64,000 nt of DNA from Methylocella silvestris BL2 (GTDB lineage Bacteria > Pseudomonadota > Alphaproteobacteria > Rhizobiales > Beijerinckiaceae), in the NCBI RefSeq assembly GCF_000021745.1, contig NC_011666.1, positions 1,116,001 to 1,180,000 on the forward strand, in the 5' to 3' direction. Position 1 is the first letter of the stretch. The number at the start of each line of letters is the position of its first letter. The notes beneath the pieces were generated by a model that did not search any database, was not told the DNA's origin, and saw only the letters and a program-made list of their open reading frames with translations. The position numbers and the translations under genes are program-made. Shown piece after piece: positions 18,701 through 27,247 of the stretch.

Positions 18701-18852
18701 TGCACGATCATGGTTCGGAAGGTGAAGGGCGGATCCTCGCCGCGTCCCAGCCGATAGAAGGAGAGCAGCCCGGCCGCCGTGAAGCCGACCATCAGAAAGA
18801 TGATGAACGAGCGGCTTTTCAGCGCCCATTCGGACAGATTGGGGCCTGTCAT
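15787..18852 (-). CDS. RND efflux permease (AcrB/HAE-like)
   Basis: A 1021-residue inner-membrane RND transporter with the usual duplicated plan: TM1 near residues 14-32, a large periplasmic loop, TM helices about 340-545, a second loop, and TM helices from about 840 to the end. The proton-relay aspartate pair is present (LLVDDA, residues 403-404). The N-terminus is unusual in reading MTGPNLSEWAL rather than a short MxxFFI start, as seen in many single-adaptor alphaproteobacterial pumps. It overlaps the adaptor gene by four bases. No outer-membrane TolC-type gene is adjacent. Confidence 0.92.
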   Translation of the reverse strand: MTGPNLSEWALKSRSFIIFLMVGFTAAGLLSFYRLGRGEDPPFTFRTMIVQASWPGATLDDTVKQVTERIERKLQETRGLDFLRSYTTPGLTTIFVTLKGSTTAKEVPDIWYQVRKNIGDIRHTLPQGVVGPGFNDDFGDTFGIIYGFTADGFSHRELRDYVEDVRSKLLHVNDVSKIEIIGAQDEQIFVEFSTQKLAGLGIDRAALIAALQAQNAVSPAGSIQTGDEKLSLRVSGAFRSEDDILNVNFLSNGRLIRLRDIAEVRRGYSDPPQPLFRVDGKPAIGLAIAMRDGGDILALGANIRSELDKAVAELPLGVEPALVSDQPQVVTTAIGEFMESLWQAVAIIMAISVVSLGLRPGAIVALTIPLTIAIVFPIMEFLDIDLQRISLGALIISLSLLVDDAMTTIDAMTTRLALGDDKEKAASFAYKTLAFPMLTGTFVTIAGFVPIGFARSAAGEYTFSIFAVVAIALIVSWFVAVLFAPLLGVWLLKAPPAGAAPEKPNIVLRLFRSVLVGMMRMRWISIAAALGCLVAALIVLPHVPRQFFPASDRPELVVDLTLPQNASIYASEAASAKLDAMLKEDPDVASWSTYVGRGAIRFYLPLNVQLANDFFSQAVVVAKDVAARERLQAKLEKELAEQLPTVVARVSPLELGPPVGWPVQYRVSGPDTGKVREIALKLAEVMGGNATVRDVNFDWMEPARKVRIKIDQDQARLLGLSSQALATSLNAVMTGLPITQVRDDIYLVNVVARATDEQRISLSTLRSMQLPVAGGRTVPLSQVASFDFEQELPLLWRRDRTPTLTVQAETAKGVLPETAVHALAPAIDKLRASLPDQYQITTGGTVEESVASQASVFAMLPVAAILMLFFLMMQLQSFGRMFLVVAIVPFGLIGIVFALFAANRPLGFVAILGILALVGMIARNAVILIDQIETERAQGRDIWNAVIEAALSRFRPIMLTAISTVLGMIPIAPTVFWGPMAFAIMGGLFVATMLTLLVLPVFYITLYGAKETAAAKEPVAA

Positions 18853-19952
18853 GAGCGCGATCCGAGCAAACGCACGGCCTGGCCCGGATGAAGCGCCTGC
18901 ACCCCGGCGGTGACGACGATGTCGCCGTCGTCGAGCCCTTCGGAAACCAGCACGGAGCCCGGATCGAAGCGGGCGATTTCGACATTGCGCAGCGCGACGG
19001 TGGAGCTTTTCGGATCGACGATCCAGACCGCAGGCTGATTGTTGATCTTGGTCAGGGCGCTCGCCGGAATCTTGACGCCGGGAGTTCCTTCGAGCTGCAC
19101 GCGGCCGGTCACGGTCGCGCCAAGACGCATCGCGGCCGGCGAATCGATCAAGCCCACCCGGACGCGAAAGGTGCGAGTGACGGGATCGGCCTGCGGATCG
19201 ACCGTGCGCACGCGTCCTTGCGCGATCGTCGACGGATCATCCGTCAGAGTGACCGCGATCGGGGCGTTCGCCGGCACGGATCGCAACAGATTGGCGGGAA
19301 CATCGAATACCGCGTCGCGGCCGTCCTCGCGGGCAACCTGGAAGATGGTCTGGCCCGGTTGGACGACCTCGCCGGCCTCGGCAAGCCGGGCCGTGACCGA
19401 TCCCGTCACATTGGCGCGAAGCTCGGTGAAGCTCAGCCGGTCCTCGGCCATTTGCAGCTGCGCCTGCGCGTCGTCGACGGCCGATTGCGACGTGCGCAAT
19501 TCCTGTTCGGCCTGATCGAACAGAACCCGCGTCGTGAAGCCGCGCTGCAGCAGCGTATTCTGGCGATCAAAATTATTGCGCGCCTGAACGAGCCGCCCCT
19601 CGGCCGCCGAAAGCGCCGCCCTTGCCGAGCGCAGCGCATTTTCTTCATTCACCGGGTCGAGCTTCGCCAGCACTTTGTCCGGCGTCACCGCATCGCCAAC
19701 GCCAACGGAACGCTCGATCATGCGGCCGCCGATCCGAAACGCCAGCGCCGCTTCGTTTTCGGCGAGAATCTGTCCGGTGAGCATGGCCGTCTCGCCGTCC
19801 TCACTCCTTTCGGCGGTGATGGCGCGGACCGGGCGCGGCAGCGGCGCATGCTCCTCCTGCTGTTCCTTGCAGCCCGCGAGCAGCAGGGCCGCCGCGGCCA
19901 AGGGAACAAAGCTGCGCGCAAGAAACCTTGCTGTCAGGGAGGTCGCGCGCAT
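18849..19952 (-). CDS. RND efflux periplasmic adaptor (membrane fusion protein)
   Basis: A 367-residue adaptor of the HlyD/AcrA type with a lipoprotein signal (PLAAAALLLAGC). Barrel-sandwich halves flank a coiled-coil hairpin (about residues 95-165, EEN...RTSQSAVDDAQAQLQMAE). The beta-barrel and membrane-proximal domains follow. It joins the RND permease to an outer-membrane channel. It is the first gene of the two-gene pump operon, overlapping the permease by ATGA. Confidence 0.9.
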   Translation of the reverse strand: MRATSLTARFLARSFVPLAAAALLLAGCKEQQEEHAPLPRPVRAITAERSEDGETAMLTGQILAENEAALAFRIGGRMIERSVGVGDAVTPDKVLAKLDPVNEENALRSARAALSAAEGRLVQARNNFDRQNTLLQRGFTTRVLFDQAEQELRTSQSAVDDAQAQLQMAEDRLSFTELRANVTGSVTARLAEAGEVVQPGQTIFQVAREDGRDAVFDVPANLLRSVPANAPIAVTLTDDPSTIAQGRVRTVDPQADPVTRTFRVRVGLIDSPAAMRLGATVTGRVQLEGTPGVKIPASALTKINNQPAVWIVDPKSSTVALRNVEIARFDPGSVLVSEGLDDGDIVVTAGVQALHPGQAVRLLGSRS

Positions 19953-20127
19953 AGGTTACCTCAGGTTCTTTATGAAGCTTTGCCAACCGGATGGCGAGGC
20001 CGCTGGCAAGCGAGTCGCCCGCTTATACAATCCGTCGCCGGGCCTGGCATCGGCAATTCATCCCAACGCTGTGCTGACGATCCTGATTGCTGTGCCGCAA
20101 GCCGCAAGGCTCCCTGCTGAGGCCCCC

Positions 20128-21180
20128 TCAGGCATGAAGGCTGCGAAGGACGTCGCCGAGACGATCGATCGGGGCGCAAACGAGGGGTTTGGCGGCGGCC
20201 AGCGGGGCTAAAAAGCCGAGCGCCCCGGCGCTCCGCGCGTCGCTGGGACTATGGCCGAATTCTCGACGGAAGGACCGGCTGAAGCTCGACGGATCGGCAA
20301 AACCCAGCGCGTCGGCAATGACGACAATCGGGCGCCCGTCGGCCGGATCGCGCAAGGCGTCCTGCGCCCGGATCAGCCGCGCGCGCTGGATCGCCCGACT
20401 GACCCCGCCCGTCGGCTCGAACAGCCGGTAGAGCCGCGAGCGGGAGACGCCGAGGGCGCGGCAGAGAAATTCGGGGCCGAGGTCCTTGGCGGCGAGATTG
20501 GCCGAAATAATCGCATCGGCCCGCTCAAGCACAGTCGCAGCGATGGCGCCCTCCGCCGCGGCGCGCAAATCGGCCGCCGGCGTCAGGCAGGCGGCGATCA
20601 TCGCCCGCGTCGCTTCGACGATTTGCGGCGCGTCGGCCTCGGTTACGCCGGGCAGCCTGCGCTGCAATGAGAGCAGATAATCGGCGAGAATCGCGCCGAG
20701 GCCGACGTCGGCGATGACGTCGGGCGCGGCGTCGAGCAGGCTGGAGAGGCCGCGAAACAGGCTTCGCGGCGCGAACAGGGACAGCACGTCGCGGTCAGCC
20801 GCCGCCCCTTCGAACGGGCGCCCGAGCGACCGCAGTCCGATCAGCCTCGAGCCATCGCGGCCGGCGTCGCGGACGACGACGAGGCACCAGTGATCGATCG
20901 GATCCTTGCCAAGATGGCGCCAGGCGCGCGCATGTCCCTCGCCCGGCATCAGGGCGTGCGTCAGCGCGAAGGCGCCAAGGCTCCACACCTGTTGATCCGC
21001 CGCAAATCCCTGCTCTTTCCCTTCGAGCCGCTGGATTTCGACGGTCGACGACATAAATTCGCGCCACGCGCCGAATTGGTCAGTGGACGGGAGATCTTTG
21101 GTAGAAAAGGAAAAATGCGGAACAGCAGTCTTCGAAGAATCGAGCGTTTCGGCCCTGGCGGCGTAAGAGCTGTCATCCAT
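20128..21180 (-). CDS. AraC-family transcriptional regulator
   Basis: A 350-residue regulator. The C-terminal 100 residues form the double helix-turn-helix of AraC/XylS proteins (LCRALGVSRSRLYRLF and IADALGFADPSSFSRSFRREFG). The N-terminal 190 residues resemble the AraC_binding_2 (PF14525) sensor domain. It lies upstream of, and in the same direction as, the efflux pump genes, with 175 bases between, so it may regulate them; that is inferred from position only. Confidence 0.85.
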   Translation of the reverse strand: MDDSSYAARAETLDSSKTAVPHFSFSTKDLPSTDQFGAWREFMSSTVEIQRLEGKEQGFAADQQVWSLGAFALTHALMPGEGHARAWRHLGKDPIDHWCLVVVRDAGRDGSRLIGLRSLGRPFEGAAADRDVLSLFAPRSLFRGLSSLLDAAPDVIADVGLGAILADYLLSLQRRLPGVTEADAPQIVEATRAMIAACLTPAADLRAAAEGAIAATVLERADAIISANLAAKDLGPEFLCRALGVSRSRLYRLFEPTGGVSRAIQRARLIRAQDALRDPADGRPIVVIADALGFADPSSFSRSFRREFGHSPSDARSAGALGFLAPLAAAKPLVCAPIDRLGDVLRSLHA

Positions 21181-21353
21181 GCTCGATTTCTCTCGATATC
21201 CGTTCTTGCCAACTATACACGCGACAAGCTTTGCCTTACAAGCCGGGCGCCTGATTTGTCCGATCCGCTGCTGGCGAGACGACCCAGCTGCGCCAATCCA
21301 TTCGCCGGCGCCGCCAGGCGCTTCCTCCCCTCATGCAAGGCAGCCGATCTCCG

Positions 21354-22550
21354 ATGAGAGTCATTGAAGCCTCGGGGCTCCTCACCTTCACCCTTGCGAT
21401 CGTCGTGTTCTTTATCGGCGCCGGCCTCAATCATTTGATCGCGCCGCTGCGCCGCTGGAACATTCCCGAAGCGGTGACGGGCGGACTGACGGCCGCGCTC
21501 GCGACGCTCGTCGCCTATCGGGTGTTCGGCGTCGAAATTCATTTCAGTCTCGACGCGCGGGACATGCTGCTGTTGTATTTCTTCACCGGCATCGGCCTCA
21601 ACGCCAAGCTTGGCGATCTCGTCGCCGGAGGGCGGCCGCTTCTCGTGCTGCTGGCGGTGACGCTTGTCTATCTGGTGATCCAGAATTTGATCGCGGCGGG
21701 CGCGGCATCTGCCCTGCGTCTCCCCGAGGGAATCACTGTGCTGCTCGGCTCGGCTTCGCTGATCGGCGGCCATGGCACGACCATCGCCTGGGCGCCTCTG
21801 ATCACGGAGCGCTTCGGGCTCGCCAACGCGATGGAGATTGGCGTCGCCTCCGCGACGCTCGGCCTCGTCATCGCCAGCCTGATCGGCGGCCCCGTCGCCG
21901 GCGTCCTGATATCGCGCTACAAGCTCGTCGGGCCGATGAATGAGGCGCCCTCCGTCGGCCTGCCCGACGATACGAAACTCGACGACCTCAACCACGTCAA
22001 TCTGCTGCGGACGATTCTCGTTCTCAACATCGTGATATTGATCGGCTTTCTGGCGCATGAAGCGCTGGTCGAAGCGGGCGTGCGCATGCCGCGCTTCGTC
22101 GTCTGCCTGCTGGTCGCAATCTTGTTCACAAACACCATCCCGCGCCTGCTGCCGCGCCTCGATTGGCCCTCGCGCAGCCGCTCGCTCGCGCTGATTTCCG
22201 ATCTGTCGCTGAACGTCTTTCTCGTGATGTCCTTGATGAGCATGCAGCTCTGGACGCTCGGCGGCCTCGGCCCGGCGCTGGTCGCCGTGCTCGCCGCGCA
22301 GACGATCGTCGCGGTGATCTATATGTTGTTCGTCGTCTTCCCGGCCATGGGCCGCAACTATGAGGCGGCGGTTATCGCGGCGGGATTTGGCGGCATCAGC
22401 CTCGGCGCCACGCCGACCGCCATCGCCAATATGACGGCGATCACCAAGGTCCATGGCGCGGCGCCGACCGCATTCATTATCTTGCCGCTCGTGTCGGCGT
22501 TTTTCATCGACATCGCCAATGCGGGCGCCATCGGCTTTCTGGTGCGCTAG
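21354..22550 (+). CDS. gltS: Sodium/glutamate symporter (GltS)
   Basis: A 398-residue symporter of the ESS (GltS) family, with repeated groups of five helices and the conserved glycine-rich re-entrant loops FTGIGLNAKLGDL, LIGGHGTTIAWAP and GFGGISLGATPTAIANM. It imports glutamate with sodium. Start 21354 (MRVIEASG) is taken, with AAGGCAG upstream; an in-frame ATG 21 bases earlier is possible. It is divergent from the AraC gene. Confidence 0.9.
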   Translation: MRVIEASGLLTFTLAIVVFFIGAGLNHLIAPLRRWNIPEAVTGGLTAALATLVAYRVFGVEIHFSLDARDMLLLYFFTGIGLNAKLGDLVAGGRPLLVLLAVTLVYLVIQNLIAAGAASALRLPEGITVLLGSASLIGGHGTTIAWAPLITERFGLANAMEIGVASATLGLVIASLIGGPVAGVLISRYKLVGPMNEAPSVGLPDDTKLDDLNHVNLLRTILVLNIVILIGFLAHEALVEAGVRMPRFVVCLLVAILFTNTIPRLLPRLDWPSRSRSLALISDLSLNVFLVMSLMSMQLWTLGGLGPALVAVLAAQTIVAVIYMLFVVFPAMGRNYEAAVIAAGFGGISLGATPTAIANMTAITKVHGAAPTAFIILPLVSAFFIDIANAGAIGFLVR

Positions 22551-22620
22551 CGGCGCAGCCTTAAAGGGGGTTAGCGCTTAGGCTCGATGCGGAGTTCGCC
22601 ATTTGTTGTGGCGCGGGAAA

Positions 22621-22843
22621 GCGTTGAGTTGGGTTCGAGCACGCTTGAGTTCGCAGCGCTCAACGCAGAATCGGGAGTCGGTCGCCCGACTCCCGTTCCG
22701 TAATAGGACGGTGTTATTTGGAAGATAACAACGCGCCCTCATGAAAGACGCCTAAGCGGCGGGCGCAGTCCGAGAGGGCAATGCGCGTTCGGGCCTAACT
22801 TCTGAAGCTTCCTCACGGTCGACCCCTACTGAGCCGAACGCAC
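22621..22843. ncRNA. Candidate structured RNA (hairpin-dense region)
   Basis: Consecutive stems can be drawn by eye: GCGTTGAG 22621-22628 with CTCAACGC 22659-22666; GGGAGTCGG 22673-22681 with CCGACTCCC 22686-22694; TGTTAT 22712-22717 with ATAACA 22725-22730; GCGCCC 22733-22738 with GGGCGC 22761-22766; and GCGTTCGG 22785-22792 with CCGAACGC 22834-22841. I do not recognise tmRNA, RNase P, SRP or 6S RNA. Strand is unknown. It could instead be a decayed repeat element. Confidence 0.2.
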
Positions 22844-23251
22844 AACCAATCTCCAAATAGCGCCAGAAAGGGAACGGCATACAATGCAGCGTGGTCTATA
22901 ATATATTATTTAATGCTATATCGGAAAAACTCACATAATAATGCAGAAATAGATAAAATCATATTAGACAATATCTTTCGAAACTCGAAATTACTTCAAA
23001 TTCTAATGCGTTGTCATTCTAACATGAGCATAACGTGGCATAAGTCGAATGGTTCATTATTCTTTTATCGGCGCGGATATTATCTGAGATTTACTGCACA
23101 GACAAATGTATACGCTCGTATTGGTTGTATTTTACACTTGATTTTGATAGGACAACCATCAAGCTTGCTTCCGCCAGTGAGCTGGACCAGCGCAGACCGC
23201 CGAGGGCTGGAGTGCCAGCTGGCGATCGTTCGCGCGACGCGGAACGAAAAG

Positions 23252-23276
23252 AAGCCGGACGAATGGTCCGGCTTTT
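23252..23276. terminator. Intrinsic terminator hairpin, possibly bidirectional
   Basis: Perfect 9-bp stem AAGCCGGAC/GTCCGGCTT (23252-23260, 23266-23274) with loop GAATG, followed by T residues on the plus strand. It is preceded by an A run that would give T residues on the minus strand. It lies downstream of the AT-rich block and the hairpin-dense region. Confidence 0.6.
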
Positions 23277-23752
23277 CAAGTCACTTGGGTAGGAATTAGC
23301 CGCAGCCCGCTCACCGATGGGAGGAACGTCGCAGGGCCGCCGGCTCAGGCAAGGTGACAGGTACACCCTACCCTAGCTATAGCCCATAGAGACTAACGGA
23401 ACCGGCGGGATTGCGACGCATCTTTGGATTTGCGTGTGTTTCGAGCAAGTGATCTCGCCCAAGGTTTTATCGAGCTGATCGATAGTTTCTTGGATATCTG
23501 CCGGCCGGACGTCTCTCCACAACAAGGGTGATGCGACCAGCGGGCGAGCCTGTGGACAGCGGGCCGCTGAGGAACGCGCGCCTCCTGGAGCCGGTTGGCG
23601 AAATCAACATCTGGTCTGGCGTCCTTCTCCGCTGGGGATCGACGCCGCTCCGGCCTGGACCAAGGCCGCCGCCCGAGCCTCAGCGTTAGCGTCGATTAAG
23701 CTATAAATCGCGGGCGAAGGAGGCAGCGGCGCATGCGCCAGCAGGGGCGTCA

Positions 23753-25177
23753 TTAAATGCCGCCGCCAATATCAAGGAAATCCGCTGTCGTAAGGGACCG
23801 CGCCGCGGACGGCAGGCTCATTTGCGTCACCAGGCGCTCGATCTGCAGGTTGATCTCCGGCACAGCGGTGATTTCCCACCATGCGGGGCGGGTGAGCGGC
23901 CCCAGCGCGAACAGCCAGGGCGAGGCGTTGCCGGCGCCATCGACGACAGCGCAATCGCGAGTCTCGAGCCCGACGCCCAACGCATCCGGCACGGCGAGAC
24001 GGCGTTCGCGCAGGTCCGCGATCAGCGGATTGGCGATTTTGGCGAAATCCCCGCCTGGCCCGGTGCAATTGATGACATGGCCGGCGCCGAAGTTGCGGGT
24101 CGCCCCATTTCGCAGGCGCAGCGTGACGTCGACCAGCGGGCCGGCCGGTTTATAAGCGGCGATCCGCCCGGCTAGAATTTCCAGCGCGCCGGAGTTCTGG
24201 AGCTGATTCAGCGCCTCGGTGACGCGGGGCGCCATGCGGTGGCGATGCACATCCCAGCGCGGCCGCAAATGGCGCAGGAATTGGCGGCGGTTGAGTTCGC
24301 TCCAGCCGTTCCAGATGCTGGCGACGGCCGGACGCGCGGCGTCGAAGACGCGCTGCCACACGACGCCCTGGGATTCGGCGCGAGCGACTTCCGCGCGCAG
24401 CATTTTGGTAAGTGCGAGGGGAGAGGCCGGAATCTTGTCGTGCAGAAACTCCGGCCATGCGCCGCCGGCCTGATGGGTGCGCGGCACGAGGCCGCGGCGC
24501 GAGACCGCGACCATCTTGCCGCGATGGCCTTCCTGCGCCAGCCGCAAGGCCACATCCACCATAGTCAGGCCGGTCCCGATCAGCAGCAGCGGTTCGCCGG
24601 GGTCGATATCGCTGAAAGCGTCTATCGCCCACGGATCGGGGATGAAAAATCCGCTGTCATAGAGCCAGGGATCGGGGCCGCCGGGGGCGACCGGCGGAAG
24701 GTTGCCCATCGCCAGCACAACGAGATCCGCTTTGATCTCCCGCCCATCGGTCAGCAGCACGCCACGCGAGCCGCCGAGCAGGCGCACCACCTCCCCCCTC
24801 ACCGAGGCGAGGCCGACCAGCGCCTTGGCGTCGAGCGCGGCGGCGACCTGTTCCTGGATATAATCGCCAAACAGGCGGCGCGGAACATAGGCCGCCTGAA
24901 GATCAAGCCCGCTTTCCACCAGCGCCTCGGCGATGGAGGCGCGGCGGCTCGCGAGCCATTCGGCGAATCCCGGCGAGAGGCCGATTTCCATCCGGCTGAC
25001 GGGCACGTTGAGCAGGTGATTGGGCCCGCAGGCGCCATAGGCGACCCCGCGCCCAAGCTTCCGTTTTGGCTCCGCAATGATAATGCGCCAATCCGGGCGG
25101 CTTCGGTGCAACTTCAGGCCGAAGATCGCGCCAGTGAAACCGCCGCCGACGATAACAACCGTTTTCGTGGCGCTCAC
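23753..25177 (-). CDS. FAD/NAD(P)-binding oxidoreductase
   Basis: A 474-residue protein with an N-terminal dinucleotide-binding motif VVIVGGGFTGAIFG and an early GRGVAYGACGPNHLLNVP segment, typical of the uncharacterised FAD-NAD(P)-binding group related to lysine N-hydroxylases and HpaB-type sensors. A second Rossmann-like motif LLLIGTGLTMVDVA lies near residue 195, and a late CTGPGGDF is also present. The substrate is not evident. The ATG at 25177 gives the motif at the usual position. Confidence 0.75.
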   Translation of the reverse strand: MSATKTVVIVGGGFTGAIFGLKLHRSRPDWRIIIAEPKRKLGRGVAYGACGPNHLLNVPVSRMEIGLSPGFAEWLASRRASIAEALVESGLDLQAAYVPRRLFGDYIQEQVAAALDAKALVGLASVRGEVVRLLGGSRGVLLTDGREIKADLVVLAMGNLPPVAPGGPDPWLYDSGFFIPDPWAIDAFSDIDPGEPLLLIGTGLTMVDVALRLAQEGHRGKMVAVSRRGLVPRTHQAGGAWPEFLHDKIPASPLALTKMLRAEVARAESQGVVWQRVFDAARPAVASIWNGWSELNRRQFLRHLRPRWDVHRHRMAPRVTEALNQLQNSGALEILAGRIAAYKPAGPLVDVTLRLRNGATRNFGAGHVINCTGPGGDFAKIANPLIADLRERRLAVPDALGVGLETRDCAVVDGAGNASPWLFALGPLTRPAWWEITAVPEINLQIERLVTQMSLPSAARSLTTADFLDIGGGI

Positions 25178-25480
25178 GGCGCCGGGCCCGTCGTGACAGA
25201 CAATTCCCGCTCCCGCCGTTGTCTCATGCCGCCATCACGGACGGCGGCATGCATAAGCTCCACTTCCCTCAGCATGGCTGCGGCGAGGGTCGAATCTGGC
25301 TGATTTCGCAGGCCATCAGAACATGGGCCCCGGGAGCGGGCAATTCTTTGTTCACGCGTAACTCCAGCTATCCGCGCGGCAAAATAGCGCGCGCGCCCTG
25401 GTTCGCTCGCGGACGACAGCGCCGCGAAACGCACGGCTTCAGGCGCCAAGAAATTTACGTCGTGAAAACAGTGCGCTACT
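25178..25480. other. Intergenic region, no supported gene
   Basis: About 300 bases between the FAD oxidoreductase start and the 3' end of tRNA-Lys. It contains an 8-bp stem (ATGCCGCC 25226-25233, GGCGGCAT 25243-25250). No open frame here is convincing. Confidence 0.5.
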
Positions 25481-25556
25481 TGGTGAGCGCGATGGGACTC
25501 GAACCCATGACCCTCTGATTAAAAGTCAGATGCTCTACCAACTGAGCTACGCGCTC
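25481..25556 (-). tRNA. tRNA-Lys (anticodon TTT), CCA encoded
   Basis: On the minus strand the sequence folds as a full cloverleaf. The acceptor stem is GAGCGCG/CGCGCTC with discriminator A and an encoded CCA (25481-25483). The D-arm is TAGCTCAGTTGGTAGAGCA, the anticodon stem CTGAC/GTCAG-type with loop CTTTTAA (anticodon TTT), and the T-loop GGTTCGAGTCC. Length is 76 with CCA. Confidence 0.95.
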
Positions 25557-25637
25557 CCTTGAGGAAGCACGCGTCAAGTAACCTTATCGGCCCTGAGCGT
25601 CAATAGAACCCGCGCGCATCGCGCCGAAACCGCGGCC

Positions 25638-25874
25638 TCAGGCGTTGGCGAAATGGGCGAACACGACCAGCGCGGCGAAAGCGGCCGCGGCGATCGCCGT
25701 CGTCCAAAGCGCCTTGGCGAACAGGCGCGGCGCGACGGGAGCGCCCGGATCGGTGCCTTTGACAATTTCCCCGGCTTCGCGTTGCGAGGTGACGCCAAAG
25801 GGCAGCACGGCGAAAAGAACGACAAACCAGATCACGAAAAAAATCGCGATCGAAAGGGGCGTCGAAAAAGGCAT
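25638..25874 (-). CDS. DUF1467 family small membrane protein
   Basis: A 78-residue, two-helix protein matching the alphaproteobacterial DUF1467 family: an N-terminal helix IAIFFVIWFVVLFAVLPFG, a short loop with GTDPGAPVAPRLFAKA, and a second helix AAAAFAALVVFAHF. Function unknown. It lies 80 bases downstream of tRNA-Lys on the same strand. Confidence 0.85.
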   Translation of the reverse strand: MPFSTPLSIAIFFVIWFVVLFAVLPFGVTSQREAGEIVKGTDPGAPVAPRLFAKALWTTAIAAAAFAALVVFAHFANA

Positions 25875-26175
25875 GGTCTGGTCCCAGCACGGGAATTTAA
25901 GTCGCCCGCAGCTTCGTCCTGCCCGCCCCTGCGCATCTCATCCTGGTCGCAGGGCCGAATTGGAACTTTCGCGCCGACCATAGCGGCCCGGCCGACAGCC
26001 GGCAAATCCCGCACGGATGTTGCCGCACGGTTACGGCGCTTGAAAAAAGAGGCGGCCGTGTCGGCTGCGGCGACCGGCGCATTGCCTCGAGCCGTCCTTG
26101 ACCGGAATATGGCGAGAATGCAGCGGCCGTCCCGCCCGCTTCCCTTCGATCGCCGATTTTGAGGACTCTTGATAC

Positions 26176-26763
26176 ATGCATGGTCGCCTTGCAGCCTTGG
26201 CCGGCGGATTGCTGGCGCTTGCCCTCCCCTACTGCCCCGCAACCGTTCTTGCCTATGAATATCAATCATCTGCATCAACCTATGGCCAGGACCCCGCCGA
26301 ACTCACAGCGCGCCCTCGACCGACCGCGCCGCCGCGCGAACTCGTGCCCTACGACGGAAAATATACGGCGGGCACCATCGTCATTTCGACGCAGGAACGG
26401 CGCCTTTACTACATTCTTCCCGGCAATCAGGCGGTGCGATATGGGATCGGCGTCGGTCGTCCCGGCTTCACCTGGAAAGGAGACAAGACGGTCGCCATGA
26501 AAAGAGAATGGCCGTCGTGGCGTCCGCCCGCACAAATGCTGCGCCGGCGTCCCGACCTGCCGCGCTTCATGGAAGGCGGCCCCGACAATCCGCTTGGCGC
26601 CCGCGCCATGTATCTCGGCGGCAGCCTCTATCGCATCCACGGCTCGAACGAACCGCAGACGATTGGACAGGCGGTGTCGTCCGGCTGCATCCGCATGACC
26701 AATGAAGACGTCGTCGATCTTTATGATCGCGTTCGAGTCGGAACGAAGGTCATCGTCCGATAG
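26176..26763 (+). CDS. L,D-transpeptidase (YkuD domain)
   Basis: A 195-residue exported protein with a signal peptide (LAALAGGLLALALPYCPATVLA) and a YkuD catalytic domain. The family motif HGSNEPQTIGQAVSSGCIRM supplies the catalytic histidine and cysteine. These enzymes make 3-3 peptidoglycan cross-links or attach lipoproteins to the wall in the periplasm. Single gene; converges with the DUF971 gene. Confidence 0.92.
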   Translation: MHGRLAALAGGLLALALPYCPATVLAYEYQSSASTYGQDPAELTARPRPTAPPRELVPYDGKYTAGTIVISTQERRLYYILPGNQAVRYGIGVGRPGFTWKGDKTVAMKREWPSWRPPAQMLRRRPDLPRFMEGGPDNPLGARAMYLGGSLYRIHGSNEPQTIGQAVSSGCIRMTNEDVVDLYDRVRVGTKVIVR

Positions 26764-26781
26764 CATGGCCGCGCGCAGGTC

Positions 26782-27180
26782 TCAGGCTTGGCCGGAGCGA
26801 TCGCGGTCAAGACCTTTGGCCTTGAGCTCGGCTTCATAGGCCGCCCATTTTTCCGAAAAATGGGCGCCAAGATCGAACAAATAATCCCAGGTGAAGATGC
26901 CTGTCGTGTGCATGTCGTCAAAGCTGAGGCGCACGCCATAGGATCCGACCGGATCGACGCCGATGACGGCGCAATTGCGCTTGCCGCCAATCGTGACGCG
27001 ATCCTTGGCGCTATGGCCTTGCACCTCCGCGCTCGGGCTCATCACGCGCAAATATTCGGCGGCGAGCGCATATTCGCCGCCGGCCTCGAAATGAATGTAA
27101 AGGATGCGGCCATTCTCCCTGAGCCGCAATTCGCTTGGCCAATGACCCGACACTTTGACCCCTTGAGAAAGTTTTTTCAT
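26782..27180 (-). CDS. DUF971 domain protein (GBBH-like N-terminal)
   Basis: A 132-residue protein of the DUF971 family: W-P-S-E-L-R-L near residue 14, YALAAEYLRVMSPSAEVQGH, and GSYGVRLSFDDMHTTGIFTWDYL. The fold is related to the N-terminal domain of gamma-butyrobetaine hydroxylase. In proteobacteria such genes often sit near molybdenum cofactor or iron-sulfur genes; here moaA starts 67 bases away in the opposite direction. The biochemical role is not established. Confidence 0.85.
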   Translation of the reverse strand: MKKLSQGVKVSGHWPSELRLRENGRILYIHFEAGGEYALAAEYLRVMSPSAEVQGHSAKDRVTIGGKRNCAVIGVDPVGSYGVRLSFDDMHTTGIFTWDYLFDLGAHFSEKWAAYEAELKAKGLDRDRSGQA

Positions 27181-27247
27181 GCAACCGACTGAAGGCGCTT
27201 TATATATGTTCCAGTCTGTCCGATCTCTCTTCAGCGCAAGCGTCTAA

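Larger units (their letters stand above)
22551..23752. other. Gene-poor region of 1.2 kb: hairpins, AT-rich block, possible scar
   Basis: No convincing gene is found. 22621-22843 is dense in inverted repeats. 22880-23160 is strikingly AT-rich (about a quarter to a third G+C by eye) against a GC-rich surround. 23160-23752 is GC-rich again with only short or interrupted frames. A terminator hairpin lies at 23252-23276. A 128-residue frame at 22913-23299 crosses the AT/GC boundary and has no recognisable product. The mixture suggests remnant acquired DNA. Confidence 0.5.

Noticed and set aside
19953-20127. TolC-type outer-membrane gene with the RND pump
   Set aside because: The outer-membrane barrel gene at 517-1554 is far away and not TolC-like, and none lies next to the pump.
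21213-22454. Long minus-strand open frame opposite gltS
   Set aside because: The GltS frame on the plus strand matches a known family over its full length; the antisense frame is low-complexity and charged.
22621-22843. Assignment of the hairpin-dense segment to tmRNA, RNase P RNA, SRP RNA or 6S RNA
   Set aside because: None of the conserved sequence signatures of these RNAs could be found by eye, so it is kept only as an unnamed candidate.
22913-23299. 128-residue frame in the AT-rich island
   Set aside because: It crosses an abrupt composition boundary, lacks a clear ribosome site and product, and is best treated as debris.
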